DNA from: DMER01 sp003451645
Lineage (GTDB): Bacteria > Pseudomonadota > Alphaproteobacteria > Micropepsales > Micropepsaceae
NCBI GenBank assembly: GCA_031976175.1
Contig: DALYLR010000034.1
Span: 1-40,814, forward strand
Reading direction: 5' to 3'
Length of the DNA stretch: 40,814 nt
The stretch's first letter is position 1. Every line of letters starts with the position of its first letter. This document shows, in pieces, positions 8,460 through 16,811 of the stretch. The notes under the pieces were generated by a model. That model was not told the DNA's origin. It ran no database searches and saw only the letters and a program-made list of their open reading frames with translations. Position numbers and translations under genes: made by a program.

Positions 8460-9502
8460 ACCCAAGCCCCCGCCTTAGCCGCAAACGACGCGGAGAAATG
8501 GTTGATGTCGATCTGCAAGTTCGTCTCCCCGAGGATGGTTTCAGCCCCGTCAGGCTCAACCGTGACGTTGTTTGTCGCAGCCGACGCTCCCGCCCGGATG
8601 ATGATCGGCGCACGCCCCGCAACAGCCGGAGGCAGGTTGATCGTGATGGCCCCGCCCGAACTGTTGCACGAGATGTCATCGCCGTAGGCTGCCGTCACCG
8701 GGCTGTCCGCAAACGCCACGTTGCGGCGGTTCAGGATCAGTTGCTCCCGGCCCGCTGCCGTGGTGGACAGCCCCGCAAGGGCTGTCAGGTCCGCATCGAG
8801 GGGCTGGGCGTCCGTAATCCCGTACCCGGCAAGCGTCGTCGGCGTGCCGGAGACATTTGCCCACGCGACCGAAGGCGAGGCCCATTCAATCGCCGTTTCG
8901 CCCGCATTGACCCGTAGGACTTTCAGCGCGTTGGCAGACAGCGCGGGATAACCGAGCGTGGCGCTCAGCGCCGCCGCATCAAGCTGCTGTTTCGTCACCG
9001 GATGCAGGGCTGCCGACCCATCCCCATCAAGGATGATCTTGCCCGTCATCGTGCCGCCAGCGAGGTTCAGCTTCAGGTTCAGCGCGGTGTCAACGTATTC
9101 CTTATCCGCCCCGTCCTCGCCCACATACACGTCCGTGCCGTTGCATGCGATCCACTTGCGCCGGCCGTTCTCGACATCGCCCGTGGTGCCGCCCGCGCTG
9201 AACGTCAGCGTGGCGCCGCTGTCGTTGATGATGAAATACAGCTTCTCAGCGCTCGGGATCGTGATCGTCGCGCCGCTGGAAAGGCTGCCGGTGAACCGCA
9301 GCGCCATGTTGCGGGCTTCGTCGGAGACATAGTTCGTCGCCGTCAGCGTCTTGTTGCCCGTCAGCGCAATCGTCTCGACCCCGGCAATTGCCTCGTCCGC
9401 CAGATCGAACACCTGCCCGTTAAGCGTGGTGCCCCATGTGTTGACGTTGTCCCCAACGCCTTGCTTGTTGAACCTGAGCCTGCTTGTCGCTGTCGAGACC
9501 AT
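8456..9502 (-). CDS. Tail fibre protein (348 aa)
   Basis: Typical fibre sequence. The N-terminus (SRLRFNKQGVGDNVNTWG) is the conserved start of many podovirus and siphovirus tail-fibre-like proteins. It is followed by beta-helical Thr/Gly/Ala segments, the phrase LAGGTMTGKIILDG, and the fibre motif GTPTTLAGYGITDA around residues 218-231. The C-terminal domain (NNVTVEPDGAETI) is a compact beta fold. It probably forms trimers that attach to the short tail and contact the cell surface. The start shares one base (TGATG) with the preceding stop, and its own stop overlaps the second fibre-like gene. Confidence 0.8.
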   Translation of the reverse strand: MVSTATSRLRFNKQGVGDNVNTWGTTLNGQVFDLADEAIAGVETIALTGNKTLTATNYVSDEARNMALRFTGSLSSGATITIPSAEKLYFIINDSGATLTFSAGGTTGDVENGRRKWIACNGTDVYVGEDGADKEYVDTALNLKLNLAGGTMTGKIILDGDGSAALHPVTKQQLDAAALSATLGYPALSANALKVLRVNAGETAIEWASPSVAWANVSGTPTTLAGYGITDAQPLDADLTALAGLSTTAAGREQLILNRRNVAFADSPVTAAYGDDISCNSSGGAITINLPPAVAGRAPIIIRAGASAATNNVTVEPDGAETILGETNLQIDINHFSASFAAKAGAWV

Positions 9503-9753
9503 CAGAGAGCCGTCCAGTTCGTGCCGTCAGACCAGATCACGCGGGCATTGCCCAGCCCGTCACCGTCCTCGGCAATTGCAATTGCATGCTGCCAGGCGCT
9601 CGCAGGCGGCGCGCTCGCAATATCCGCATAAACCGCCAGCCGCTTCGGCTCGCCGCTGCCGGACATGGCTTGCAGCACACGGATCAATGATTGGGTGAAC
9701 GCCGCCATGAACGGGGGCGAGCCCGCTGGCGCGCTAAGCTGTTCGGGTCTCAT
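9502..9753 (-). CDS. Small tail-associated protein (83 aa)
   Basis: The N-terminus is helical (FMAAFTQSLIRVLQAM), followed by a beta section ending ARVIWSDGTNWTAL. That ending is common at the C-terminus of small phage tail or fibre-associated proteins, where such W-x-DG-x-W motifs form a surface-binding fold. It overlaps the connector gene by ATGA and the fibre by one base, so it is probably a fibre-attachment or minor tail protein. Function is inferred from context. Confidence 0.7.
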   Translation of the reverse strand: MRPEQLSAPAGSPPFMAAFTQSLIRVLQAMSGSGEPKRLAVYADIASAPPASAWQHAIAIAEDGDGLGNARVIWSDGTNWTAL

Positions 9754-10376
9754 GCGACACCCCCATTCGGCTGCATTTCAAGGCGAACGCCCCACTTGTC
9801 CTCACGCTCGGCCTTCGCCAGCGAAGCAAGGCCAAGCTGGAACTTGCCCCGGTAATTCTGCATCGCAGCATCGTCGTGGTCGTAGAGGCTCGCCTGCTCC
9901 AGCGCGCCCCAGAGGTAGATGTCGGGACGTTTCAAGAGCAGCCAGTTCGTTGTTGCGCTGTCGGAAAGCGCCGGCACGCCTGCAAGGTACGTGACCCGGA
10001 ACGTCACCCCGTTTGCGGGAGCCGGTGCAAGGTAGATCGTGCCATCGACTTCTGCCGCCCATTCAGGCTGGCCCGTCTCGGAGATTTCCGAGAGGTAGTT
10101 CTCGATGGTCGCAATGTCGGTCCAGTTGATCTTCGGCTTGTTGGTTTCCGTCTGCCGGATCGTGTGCGCCTTCACCGCCCCGCTGGGCAGCGTCACCACC
10201 GAGCTTGCCGCCGTCAGCGTCGTCACCGCCTGCATCGGGTTGACCCGCAGGTAAGCGTTGATCTCTGCCTCCGCCAGCTGGATGAACCCCGCTGCCTTCG
10301 CCGCGATGTCCGAGCGGTTGCCATAATAGGCGCCGACCTCGGTTTTCAGCGTGGCGTAGGACGTGATCAGGGCCAT
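9750..10376 (-). CDS. Head-to-tail adaptor/connector-like protein (208 aa)
   Basis: The N-terminal half is helical, with the pattern ALITSYATLKTEVGAYY then FIQLAEAEINAYLRV, as in podovirus head-tail connector or adaptor proteins that add below the portal ring. A beta insertion (TTLTAASSVVTLPSG, PEWAAEVDGTIYLAPAP) and a C-terminal helix LLLKRPDIYLWGALEQASLY follow. Known members dock to the portal after DNA packaging and receive the tail hub. The ATG directly follows the stop of the upstream gene without a gap. Family recall is good but not checkable here. Confidence 0.75.
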   Translation of the reverse strand: MALITSYATLKTEVGAYYGNRSDIAAKAAGFIQLAEAEINAYLRVNPMQAVTTLTAASSVVTLPSGAVKAHTIRQTETNKPKINWTDIATIENYLSEISETGQPEWAAEVDGTIYLAPAPANGVTFRVTYLAGVPALSDSATTNWLLLKRPDIYLWGALEQASLYDHDDAAMQNYRGKFQLGLASLAKAEREDKWGVRLEMQPNGGVA

Positions 10377-10703
10377 CTAGAACACTCCCGGCCGCGTTCT
10401 GAGATAACGCCAGTCCGGGTCATTCAGCTTGCGCTTCAATTGCCGCTTGGCGTTCTTGTCGTAGATGTTCAGGCCTTCCTCATTCAGCCACTTGAGCTGG
10501 ATGATGTCGGGGATATGCGCCTCGGGCCAGAAATCGGCCTTAAGGATGCGCGGCGTGTTGTTGTGACGCCGTTTGCATTCCTCAAGGATCGGGCCGATGT
10601 CCTGCTGCGATATGATCAGGCCGTTGCCCTGCCCGTCATCCTGCCAGTAATGGGCCACGTCGCCTTCATAGAGCGGACCCGCCAGCGGCTTGAGGTTGCT
10701 CAC
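10377..10703 (-). CDS. Hypothetical protein, head-tail region (108 aa)
   Basis: A basic, mixed alpha/beta protein without a recognised domain, containing WQDDGQGNGLIISQQDIGPIL and a Lys/Arg-rich C-terminal part (KNAKRQLKRKLNDPDW). The start is GTG at 10703, coupled through GTGA to the stop of the previous gene. Small proteins of this type often sit between capsid and connector genes in podoviruses. A role in head completion is possible but not shown. Confidence 0.75.
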   Translation of the reverse strand: MSNLKPLAGPLYEGDVAHYWQDDGQGNGLIISQQDIGPILEECKRRHNNTPRILKADFWPEAHIPDIIQLKWLNEEGLNIYDKNAKRQLKRKLNDPDWRYLRTRPGVF

Positions 10704-11047
10704 CGGGTGCGCTCCGCATATCCGCGCGCCTCAAGCTGGATTGCCGCCTGCTCGCTTACCTGGAACACCGAACCGGCCGCAAAGAAGCTCGGGCGCTTCG
10801 TGTCGGGATCAATCTCGCCGGTCTGAATACGGCCCTCGCCCTTGTTCAGCACACGGCACTCAACCATGCGGTTCGGGTCGCCCGACACGCGCTGGTTATC
10901 GCTCTCGATGCGCGGCGGGGCACGCCCTACCGTGCGGGCCGCAGCCGCCTCGGCCGCCTTCCGCTCAATTTCGACTTCGATCTGGGGCTTGGCGCGGGCG
11001 ACCTTCGCCTTCACTTCGTTGCCCTCAACGGGGAGTTCATTGGTCAT
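10700..11047 (-). CDS. Hypothetical structural-region protein (115 aa)
   Basis: Charged and probably helical in the first 50 residues (Lys/Glu/Ala-rich), with a C-terminal beta section containing FFAAGSVFQVSEQAAIQLEARGYAE. That pattern is seen in small proteins encoded next to capsid genes. The ATG at 11047 has GGAG six bases upstream; the in-frame ATG at 11059 lies at the base of the capsid terminator and is rejected. Because the terminator lies just before it, expression needs read-through from the capsid gene. Confidence 0.7.
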   Translation of the reverse strand: MTNELPVEGNEVKAKVARAKPQIEVEIERKAAEAAAARTVGRAPPRIESDNQRVSGDPNRMVECRVLNKGEGRIQTGEIDPDTKRPSFFAAGSVFQVSEQAAIQLEARGYAERTR

Positions 11048-11059
11048 GCGTTTCTCCAT

Positions 11060-11091
11060 GAAAAAGGGGCCGCCCCGTGAAGGACGGCCCC
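11060..11091 (-). terminator. Strong intrinsic terminator after the major capsid gene
   Basis: On the minus strand, GGGGCCG pairs with CGGCCCC (11085-11091 with 11066-11072). The stem continues through two G-C and two G-U pairs to a four-base loop, and is followed by five T residues at 11065-11061. It lies 22 bases after the capsid stop and immediately before the next gene. The stem and T-run fit a rho-independent terminator on the coding strand. Confidence 0.85.
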
Positions 11092-11112
11092 GGATTGTCA
11101 GCCCTCTTGGGC

Positions 11113-12066
11113 TTAGCTCAGGTCGTTGACCGCAGCATGGCTCTTCTGGTTCGAGCACTGAAGCGTCCACTCGGCCGTCATCAGGAACTGGTCACCGTCC
11201 GAGTTCATGCCGATTTCCTTGGTCTTGAACCCGTCAAGATACAGGATCTTGAAATACTCGGGGTCGAAGATCAGGCAGTCACGGCTCAGGCCATACGGGT
11301 GAGCCTTGACCTGGATGTCGCCAAAGTCCGACTTGTACACATCCGCACCTGCCATGATCTGCGCCTGACGCCCGTTCGGCGTAACACGAATGTCCGCAAT
11401 GCCGGGGAAAGACGAGAACTGCTGCTTGTGCGTCGAGGACATCATGGCGATGGACGGCTCGCCGCCTTCGTCAAACGCCGAGGCCAGCACGGTCTTGACG
11501 AGGCTTTCGGTGAACGGCCGCTGCGTGCCGTTCGTGGCCGCAGAGACGATACCCGCCGAGAACCCGCCATCCGCGCCACCGGCGCCGCGCGAGTTGTTCG
11601 TCTCAAGCCATGCGAGGGCGCCGGCAGAAAGACGCGGGTCAGAGCCCGACTCGTTGCGGGAGGCATAGTTGCCAATCGCACGCAGTTCCATATCACGGCG
11701 AAGCTCGATGCCCTTGAGCAGGCGCTGGCGCTTCTTTTCCGACTGGCGGCCGGCCTTGTCCACGATCTCGGACGTACGGCTCACGCCGCCCTTTTTGTCC
11801 ATGATCATGCAGTAATTGCCGACGCGCGTGGTGCGGTTCGGGGCTTCCGGGTTGCCGTAAGCATCGCCCTCAAGCGAAGCGTTGGCCGCATCGGGAGCGG
11901 CAAGGGTTTCTGTCTGCCATTCCTCGTAACGGGCCTTGGCCGAGCCTTTGCCGATTGCAGAGATGAACGGGGTCTTTTCAGGGGCAACGCGGTGGATCAC
12001 ATCGGACAGGCTTTCGCGCTGGCCAACCATGTTCACCGTGGTTTCCATATTTGTTGGGGCTGCCAT
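11113..12066 (-). CDS. Major capsid protein, SU10-like / DUF5309-type (317 aa)
   Basis: The N-terminus (RESLSDVIHRVAPEKTPFISAIGKGSAK) is the typical start of SU10-type HK97-fold capsid proteins. It is followed by the conserved YEEWQTETLAAP segment and a long helix (SEKKRQRLLKGIELRRDMELRAIGN) equivalent to the spine helix. The C-terminal part (YGLSRDCLIFDPEYFKILYLDGFKT) matches the family's A-domain end. The length of 317 aa is usual for the family. The protein forms the icosahedral shell with help from the scaffold encoded just upstream. The ATG has AAGGAA upstream. It is followed within 22 bases by a strong terminator. Confidence 0.9.
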   Translation of the reverse strand: MAAPTNMETTVNMVGQRESLSDVIHRVAPEKTPFISAIGKGSAKARYEEWQTETLAAPDAANASLEGDAYGNPEAPNRTTRVGNYCMIMDKKGGVSRTSEIVDKAGRQSEKKRQRLLKGIELRRDMELRAIGNYASRNESGSDPRLSAGALAWLETNNSRGAGGADGGFSAGIVSAATNGTQRPFTESLVKTVLASAFDEGGEPSIAMMSSTHKQQFSSFPGIADIRVTPNGRQAQIMAGADVYKSDFGDIQVKAHPYGLSRDCLIFDPEYFKILYLDGFKTKEIGMNSDGDQFLMTAEWTLQCSNQKSHAAVNDLS

Positions 12067-12080
12067 TGCAGCGGTTCCTT

Positions 12081-13052
12081 CTAGAAGTCAGGCAGCATCC
12101 GCATGGCGTTCTCTAGCGAGGGTTTCGCCTTGAATGCCTTCTGGGCATCCACTTTCTTGCGGGCTGCCGGAGTTGAGGTCTGGGCCGCCGATGCGCCAAA
12201 CGCTTTCGGGGCCGGGCGAGCTTGGTTCTTCGAGGTTGCCGCCTTCTGCTTCGCCTGTGCGCTCATCCGGTCAAACATCATCGCCTTGTATGCGATGAGA
12301 CGATCCGCTGCGCTCGCCAGGCGGACCTGGTCAGGCGTGTAGCCGAACGTTTCACCGAGGTACTGGGTGATTTCGTTGTGCGATCTGAGAACATCGGGCG
12401 CGTGCTGGTGCAGCAGGTTCGCCTGCTCTTCCGCAAAGGCTTCCTGTTGTGCGAGCATGGCATTTGCCCGGATCTGCGCGGCCTGCTGGCGTTGTTGCTG
12501 GAGCAGGTTGGCATATTCGCGGTGCTGGACGTACAGGCCGGGGTCTTCGACGCTCAGCTTGTACCAGTCCTGATTGGTCCATTGCTCATAACCGGCTGTC
12601 TGGTAGGCCTGCTCAAGGGATTGCAGCGTCTGCTCCGCCCGTTGGGCAAAGGTGCCCAGTGCGCGCGTGGCCTCGACCGCTTTTTTCCGCTCTTCGCCTG
12701 CATTCGACAACAGCCGTTGTGTGGCCTGATCCCGCTGTTCCTCCCGAGTGGCGACCTGTCGCTGAACTTCGGGCGGAAGGCGGACCCATAGGGCCTTGGC
12801 TTCCTCGTCTCCCCAGCTTTTCGGCGCGGGAACGACGCTGACCGTTTCCGGGGCGTCCTCGTCCTCGTCATCCTCAACAGCTTCGTCTTCATCAGACAGG
12901 GTGGCGTCATCGACGGCCCAGTCTTCCTCATCCGCGATGGGGGTCGCGTCTTGGATTTCATCACCGGCCGGCGCGTCATCGTCCTCCATCGGCTCGTTAT
13001 CGAGCGGGAGGTCGAGCGCAGCTTCAAGGCTGAGGCGTTCAGTTGGTTCCAT
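12081..13052 (-). CDS. Capsid scaffolding protein (323 aa)
   Basis: Very acidic N-terminal third (runs of Asp/Glu through about residue 75), a central Gln/Ala-rich coiled coil (about residues 95-215), and a basic C-terminus (KKVDAQKAFKAKPSLENAMRML). This is the architecture of phage scaffolds, which bind the coat protein through a basic C-terminal helix. Position between portal and capsid genes fits. The ATG at 13052 lies about 10 bases after AGGAG. An ATG three codons upstream (13061) sits only one base from that site, so it is less likely. The gene overlaps the previous one. Confidence 0.85.
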   Translation of the reverse strand: MEPTERLSLEAALDLPLDNEPMEDDDAPAGDEIQDATPIADEEDWAVDDATLSDEDEAVEDDEDEDAPETVSVVPAPKSWGDEEAKALWVRLPPEVQRQVATREEQRDQATQRLLSNAGEERKKAVEATRALGTFAQRAEQTLQSLEQAYQTAGYEQWTNQDWYKLSVEDPGLYVQHREYANLLQQQRQQAAQIRANAMLAQQEAFAEEQANLLHQHAPDVLRSHNEITQYLGETFGYTPDQVRLASAADRLIAYKAMMFDRMSAQAKQKAATSKNQARPAPKAFGASAAQTSTPAARKKVDAQKAFKAKPSLENAMRMLPDF

Positions 13053-13302
13053 TGTCTTCATACTCCTGTTCGCGGCGCGCCATGTCGCCGTCTGTAATCT
13101 CTGCCATGAGGTCGAGCGTCACATCCGTCAGGGCTTTCAGCTTCGCCCACAGGAACTCACGCGCCTCGACGGTCGAGGCCCGCGCCCACTCGTGGTGATA
13201 CTTCATCTCAACCGCCTGAATGTGCGCCTTGACCTGATCGACAAGCTGCTGGGCCTGAAGCCCGCGCAGGATGCGCTCATGGCGGGTCAGTTCTTCAGCC
13301 AA
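13039..13302 (-). CDS. Hypothetical small helical protein downstream of portal (87 aa)
   Basis: Almost entirely helical and charged (LTRHERILRGLQAQQLVDQVKAHI), ending in an acidic tail. No domain is recognised. The only plausible start is TTG at 13302, which has GGGGG about six bases upstream and overlaps the portal stop by 8 bases. Its stop lies inside the start region of the scaffold gene. Location suggests a scaffold cofactor or head protein (inference). Confidence 0.65.
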   Translation of the reverse strand: MAEELTRHERILRGLQAQQLVDQVKAHIQAVEMKYHHEWARASTVEAREFLWAKLKALTDVTLDLMAEITDGDMARREQEYEDNGTN

Positions 13303-15364
13303 CTTCGCCCCCGAACCTTACATCCGAGCCCACATTCGCGCTCGACGCCTTGGCCATGCCGACCTCGCGCTGGGTCTGGTTGCGCATGTACATCTCGACC
13401 TGCTTCAGCGAGGCCTCAATCTGCATCTGCTGCTGCTTCAGCGAGGCTTCCATATCCATCTGCATCTGCTTGAGCTGCGTCTGCGTCTGGAGTTTCGCCA
13501 TTTCGATCTGGGCCTTGCCCTTCAGTTCCTGGTTCTCGCCCTGCAACTGCTGGAGCATCTGGCCCATCTGCTGCTTCTCAGGGTCTGGCGGGGCTTGGCC
13601 AGCCTGCGACGGGTCAGTGAAGTACTTGTCCGCATCCTTGAACCCGAGGTCGCGCACCAGCCCCGTGTAATAGGCATGCGCGTTCTGCGCCGTGACCAGC
13701 GGGCCTGCAAACGTGCCGCCCTGGTACTGGATGGCCGAGCCCATCGCATCGCCCAGTATCTTGCGGTTTTCGATCTTCTCGCGCCGGCCGCCCGAGCCGA
13801 CACCGATCTCGATGGACATGTCCTGCCGGTCTGCCCATTCGTTCGGATCAAGCGGCACAAACTCCTTGCCGCGCCGCAGCTTGAACGTGTGCGTCGAATG
13901 CAGGCGCATGATCTTGTGCAGACCGACCGCCAGTTCCTTGACGCCCGTCTCGGCCATCATGCGGGCCATCAGGCGGATGCGCTTCAGCATCATCGCGGCC
14001 TGCTCGATTGCCCCGCCCATCGTGTCGTGCAGCGTATCGGCTTTCATGCCTTGGCCGAACCGCATAATGCCCGTGCGCTTTTCGCCCGCGAGGTCGATGG
14101 TCTCCATAGCGCCCAGCACGTCAAACGACAGGCCAGCCGAAGGCACCGGGCGGATCGCACCCGCCTGGCGCACACGGATCGGGGCGCCGGGGATGTTGTT
14201 CAGCAAATCGCTGATCGTGTATTCGCTGGCGAGGTCTTCTGCGACTTCTGCCCGCTGGTTGAGCGCAAACAGGCCTTGGTCCAGCATCATCCGCACAAGG
14301 TTCGTCTTGACCTTCTGGATGTCGATCATCAGGTCCGCAACAGACCGGCCGAACAGGCGGTGCGGCACGAGGTAAGGCGTGATCGCCGCATAGGGGACGT
14401 ATTCAATCTCTTCGGCATGCAGCAACACGGCCTCGTTATTGCCGGTGCAAACCGAATAATACTGAAGCTCCTTGGTGTCCGGGTTCAGCAGCTTGATGAC
14501 GTGGTAGATCACCTCGACCCGGGCGAGGTCTCCCATGCCTTCGGCGTCCGCGTCATGCTCGTCGGCAAAGTCCCGCGCGTTGCTGATCTCTTCGGTTTCC
14601 ATGCTGTCGTAAGGCGGCAGCATCCGCACCTTGTCCGGGTCAAACCCGTCCGCGATCAGATCCTGCTTGCGAGGGCGGCCCCGGTGCGCCGCATACGTGG
14701 TCTCGCACAGGCGCACCGTGTCACGCGCCACAGCGAAGTCCTCAGACGGCACAGGCTCATAACGGGCCATGCCGGGGTGTTTCAGCGTGCGAATCGTGAC
14801 CTTGAACGGCTGCTCAGGGCTGGTTGGCTCTTCCACATCGGTGATCTGCGCGCCCATCTGCATGAGGGCGTCCAGCTCGATGGCGTTCACCTCCCGGATC
14901 TGCTCATCGTATTCCGGGTCGTCCCAGTACATGCGGAACACACCCGTGCGGGTGATAAGGCTGTCCTTGATGACGTGGCCAAAATGCAGGAAGCCGGGGT
15001 TCTCTTCCGTCAGCACCTGCCGGATGGCTTCGGTCTCCTGCTCGGCCTTTTCCATGTCTTCCGGGCCAATCGGCCGGAACGTCACAATGTCATCGCCACC
15101 GAAGAACACTTCCATCAGGTCAGGGAACACGGTCTCGACCGCATCGGACACGTCCATGCTGACGACCTGAGAGCGGTTCTTCAGCAGCGGGAGGTCAGAC
15201 ACCTCGCCCTTGAAGTACTTCAGCGCCTTTTCTCGGGCGCCCAGAAGCTCGTCGTTGTCATTGTCGAACCCGACCGAGTCCTGGCGCTCTGAGGCCACGA
15301 ACGCGAGAAGCTGGTCGTCCGTGAACGGCAGCTTGGGTTTCTTCTCGCCGGCATCATAGGCCAT
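13295..15364 (-). CDS. Portal protein, P22-like podovirus type (689 aa)
   Basis: The N-terminal region (residues 20-110) contains REKALKYFKGEVSDLP and MDVSDAVETVFPDLMEVFFG, which are hallmark portal phrases in this group. The wing and crown sections follow, with GMKADTLHDTMGG and the helix KRIRLMARMMAETGV. Residues about 595-675 form a long Gln/Met-rich coiled coil like the barrel of P22-type portals. Twelve copies form the DNA entry channel at one vertex and dock the terminase. The ATG shares one base (TGATG) with the terminase stop. The long antisense frame here is a shadow. Confidence 0.93.
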   Translation of the reverse strand: MAYDAGEKKPKLPFTDDQLLAFVASERQDSVGFDNDNDELLGAREKALKYFKGEVSDLPLLKNRSQVVSMDVSDAVETVFPDLMEVFFGGDDIVTFRPIGPEDMEKAEQETEAIRQVLTEENPGFLHFGHVIKDSLITRTGVFRMYWDDPEYDEQIREVNAIELDALMQMGAQITDVEEPTSPEQPFKVTIRTLKHPGMARYEPVPSEDFAVARDTVRLCETTYAAHRGRPRKQDLIADGFDPDKVRMLPPYDSMETEEISNARDFADEHDADAEGMGDLARVEVIYHVIKLLNPDTKELQYYSVCTGNNEAVLLHAEEIEYVPYAAITPYLVPHRLFGRSVADLMIDIQKVKTNLVRMMLDQGLFALNQRAEVAEDLASEYTISDLLNNIPGAPIRVRQAGAIRPVPSAGLSFDVLGAMETIDLAGEKRTGIMRFGQGMKADTLHDTMGGAIEQAAMMLKRIRLMARMMAETGVKELAVGLHKIMRLHSTHTFKLRRGKEFVPLDPNEWADRQDMSIEIGVGSGGRREKIENRKILGDAMGSAIQYQGGTFAGPLVTAQNAHAYYTGLVRDLGFKDADKYFTDPSQAGQAPPDPEKQQMGQMLQQLQGENQELKGKAQIEMAKLQTQTQLKQMQMDMEASLKQQQMQIEASLKQVEMYMRNQTQREVGMAKASSANVGSDVRFGGEVG

Positions 15365-16095
15365 CAGGCGGCTCCATAGTCCGGGATGACCAGCTTGGAG
15401 AGCGCAGGCTTGGTCACAGCATAGCGCTTCATCATCATGGCGTAGCGGCTGGCAGACAGAACGTCATCGCGGATCGCCTCGATGATGCCATCAATCCGGT
15501 GATACAGGCGGAACTCGCCCAGCCATGCCCCGCAATTGGAAAACACCTTCCAGCGGCCAGTCTGCATGCGTGTCAGCATTTCCATCACGCCGGCCTCCAC
15601 GCCATTGCCGCCGTCTTCAAAGGTTGCCTTGTCGGACAGCATCTTCAGTTTCTGCTTTCGGTATGCGTCCGCGAGCGTTTCGCCTGACTGCTTGTCATGT
15701 TGAAGGCCGTCATGTGGCCATGCGACCGGTATCCACTCGCCCCATGCCTTGATTGCGGCCGCGTGAATGAGCGGGGTCGCCTCCCGCTGCGAATAGTCCG
15801 CAACCACATAGATCGTGTCGCTGTCCCGGTCCCACGCAAGGCGGGCCGCAGCGGTCGGGTGGTCCCAGCCAAAGTCAATTCCCGCGATCTGCGCCCAATG
15901 GTCCGGTATGGCGAACGGCGCACAAACTATCTGCTCTTCCGGCACCGGGAACACACGGCCCGAGCCCATCGAAGGCAGGCCTTTGACCCGCGCCTCCCGC
16001 TCGTGCAGCGGATAGCTCGCTATGATCGCGGCGCGCTGCTCCGGCGTGTAGTGTTCCGCGTCGTCAATCGTCATGCGCGTGACGTGGCGGCTCAT
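15364..16095 (-). CDS. terL: Terminase large subunit, C-terminal nuclease ORF (243 aa)
   Basis: Carries the RNase H-like nuclease half of a terminase: IAGIDFGWDHPTAAA with Asp74, WPHDG with Asp129, and RDDVLSASRYAMM with Asp210/211, matching the three acidic positions that bind metal. The first 50 residues (RHVTRMTIDDAEHYTPEQ, then LPSMGSGRVFPVPEE) are the linker that in relatives lies directly behind the ATPase domain in a single protein. Here it begins at its own ATG, which overlaps the ATPase ORF stop by ATGA. It cuts concatemeric DNA at the start and end of packaging. See the finding on the two-ORF terminase. Confidence 0.88.
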   Translation of the reverse strand: MSRHVTRMTIDDAEHYTPEQRAAIIASYPLHEREARVKGLPSMGSGRVFPVPEEQIVCAPFAIPDHWAQIAGIDFGWDHPTAAARLAWDRDSDTIYVVADYSQREATPLIHAAAIKAWGEWIPVAWPHDGLQHDKQSGETLADAYRKQKLKMLSDKATFEDGGNGVEAGVMEMLTRMQTGRWKVFSNCGAWLGEFRLYHRIDGIIEAIRDDVLSASRYAMMMKRYAVTKPALSKLVIPDYGAA

Positions 16096-16811
16096 TTGTG
16101 AACAGCCTCGTCAAGGAACATGCTGACCACATCGGACATGCCGAGCAGCGGGGTGAACGTGATCATCGTGATGCCGTTCGTCGCGTTCGTGCGCGTCAGG
16201 CCTTCCATGTAGATGTCCATCGGCGGCTCTTCATCGAACCAGACGCCGTCGAGGGTTTCAGACTGCCACTTCTGGCGGCCCTGGTCGTAGGACTTGAACC
16301 CCAGCGTGCTGGACCCGCCAGACACATGCTTGATGACCACGCTATCGAGCGCGTCCGCAATGCCCTGCCGGCGCGAATGATCCAGCAGGCAGGCTTCCGG
16401 GATCATGCCCGTGCCCCACTGGCTTTCATCCTTGGGCTCTCCGACAAGGTAGCGCTGCACACCATCCCGTGTGACTTCGCCCGTCTTGGAGCCTGCCCAC
16501 CAGCGCACAGGTCTGTCCCAGCGCTTGCCCGGCCACCAGTCCGGATAAAGGCCTGTCAGGTGGAACGCGACTTCAGCCGCCCCGCAATACGTCTTGCCGA
16601 GCTGGTTGCCCGCCATCAGCAGCCGCTCGCGGTGCGTAAGGCCGGCTGCGTGAAACTCCCGCTGCTTGGTATAGGCGCGGTAGCTAGTTAAGCGGTTGGT
16701 CTTTCGGCGCCGGTCCTTCTCGGACAACAGCCGTGCCAGTTCCAATCTCAAGTTCGAGGGCTCTGGCGAGGGCGACAATTCGGCGGTCAAGCTCTGCGTC
16801 GTCGAGGCCAT
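16092..16811 (-). CDS. terL: Terminase large subunit, N-terminal ATPase ORF (239 aa)
   Basis: Contains the packaging-motor ATPase: adenine-binding segment YRAYTKQREFHAAG, Walker A AGNQLGKT (residues 67-74), Walker B VWFDEE (190-195) with catalytic Glu, and coupling motif TFTPLLG (218-224). It ends in VVSMFLDEAVHK and a stop exactly where relatives continue into the nuclease domain. The usual length of the whole protein is about 450-480 aa, and the two ORFs together give 482. The ATG overlaps the small-terminase-like gene by 128 bases; homology to the family seems to begin near residue 20, so a TTG start further in is possible. Confidence 0.88.
   Translation of the reverse strand: MASTTQSLTAELSPSPEPSNLRLELARLLSEKDRRRKTNRLTSYRAYTKQREFHAAGLTHRERLLMAGNQLGKTYCGAAEVAFHLTGLYPDWWPGKRWDRPVRWWAGSKTGEVTRDGVQRYLVGEPKDESQWGTGMIPEACLLDHSRRQGIADALDSVVIKHVSGGSSTLGFKSYDQGRQKWQSETLDGVWFDEEPPMDIYMEGLTRTNATNGITMITFTPLLGMSDVVSMFLDEAVHK

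Noticed and set aside
9876..10826. A 316-aa plus-strand frame
   Set aside because: Antisense of connector and neighbouring genes, Arg/Val-rich with no recognisable fold.
13271..15292. A 673-aa frame on the plus strand
   Set aside because: It is the antisense of the portal gene, His/Arg/Leu-rich with no domain; high GC leaves long antisense frames open.
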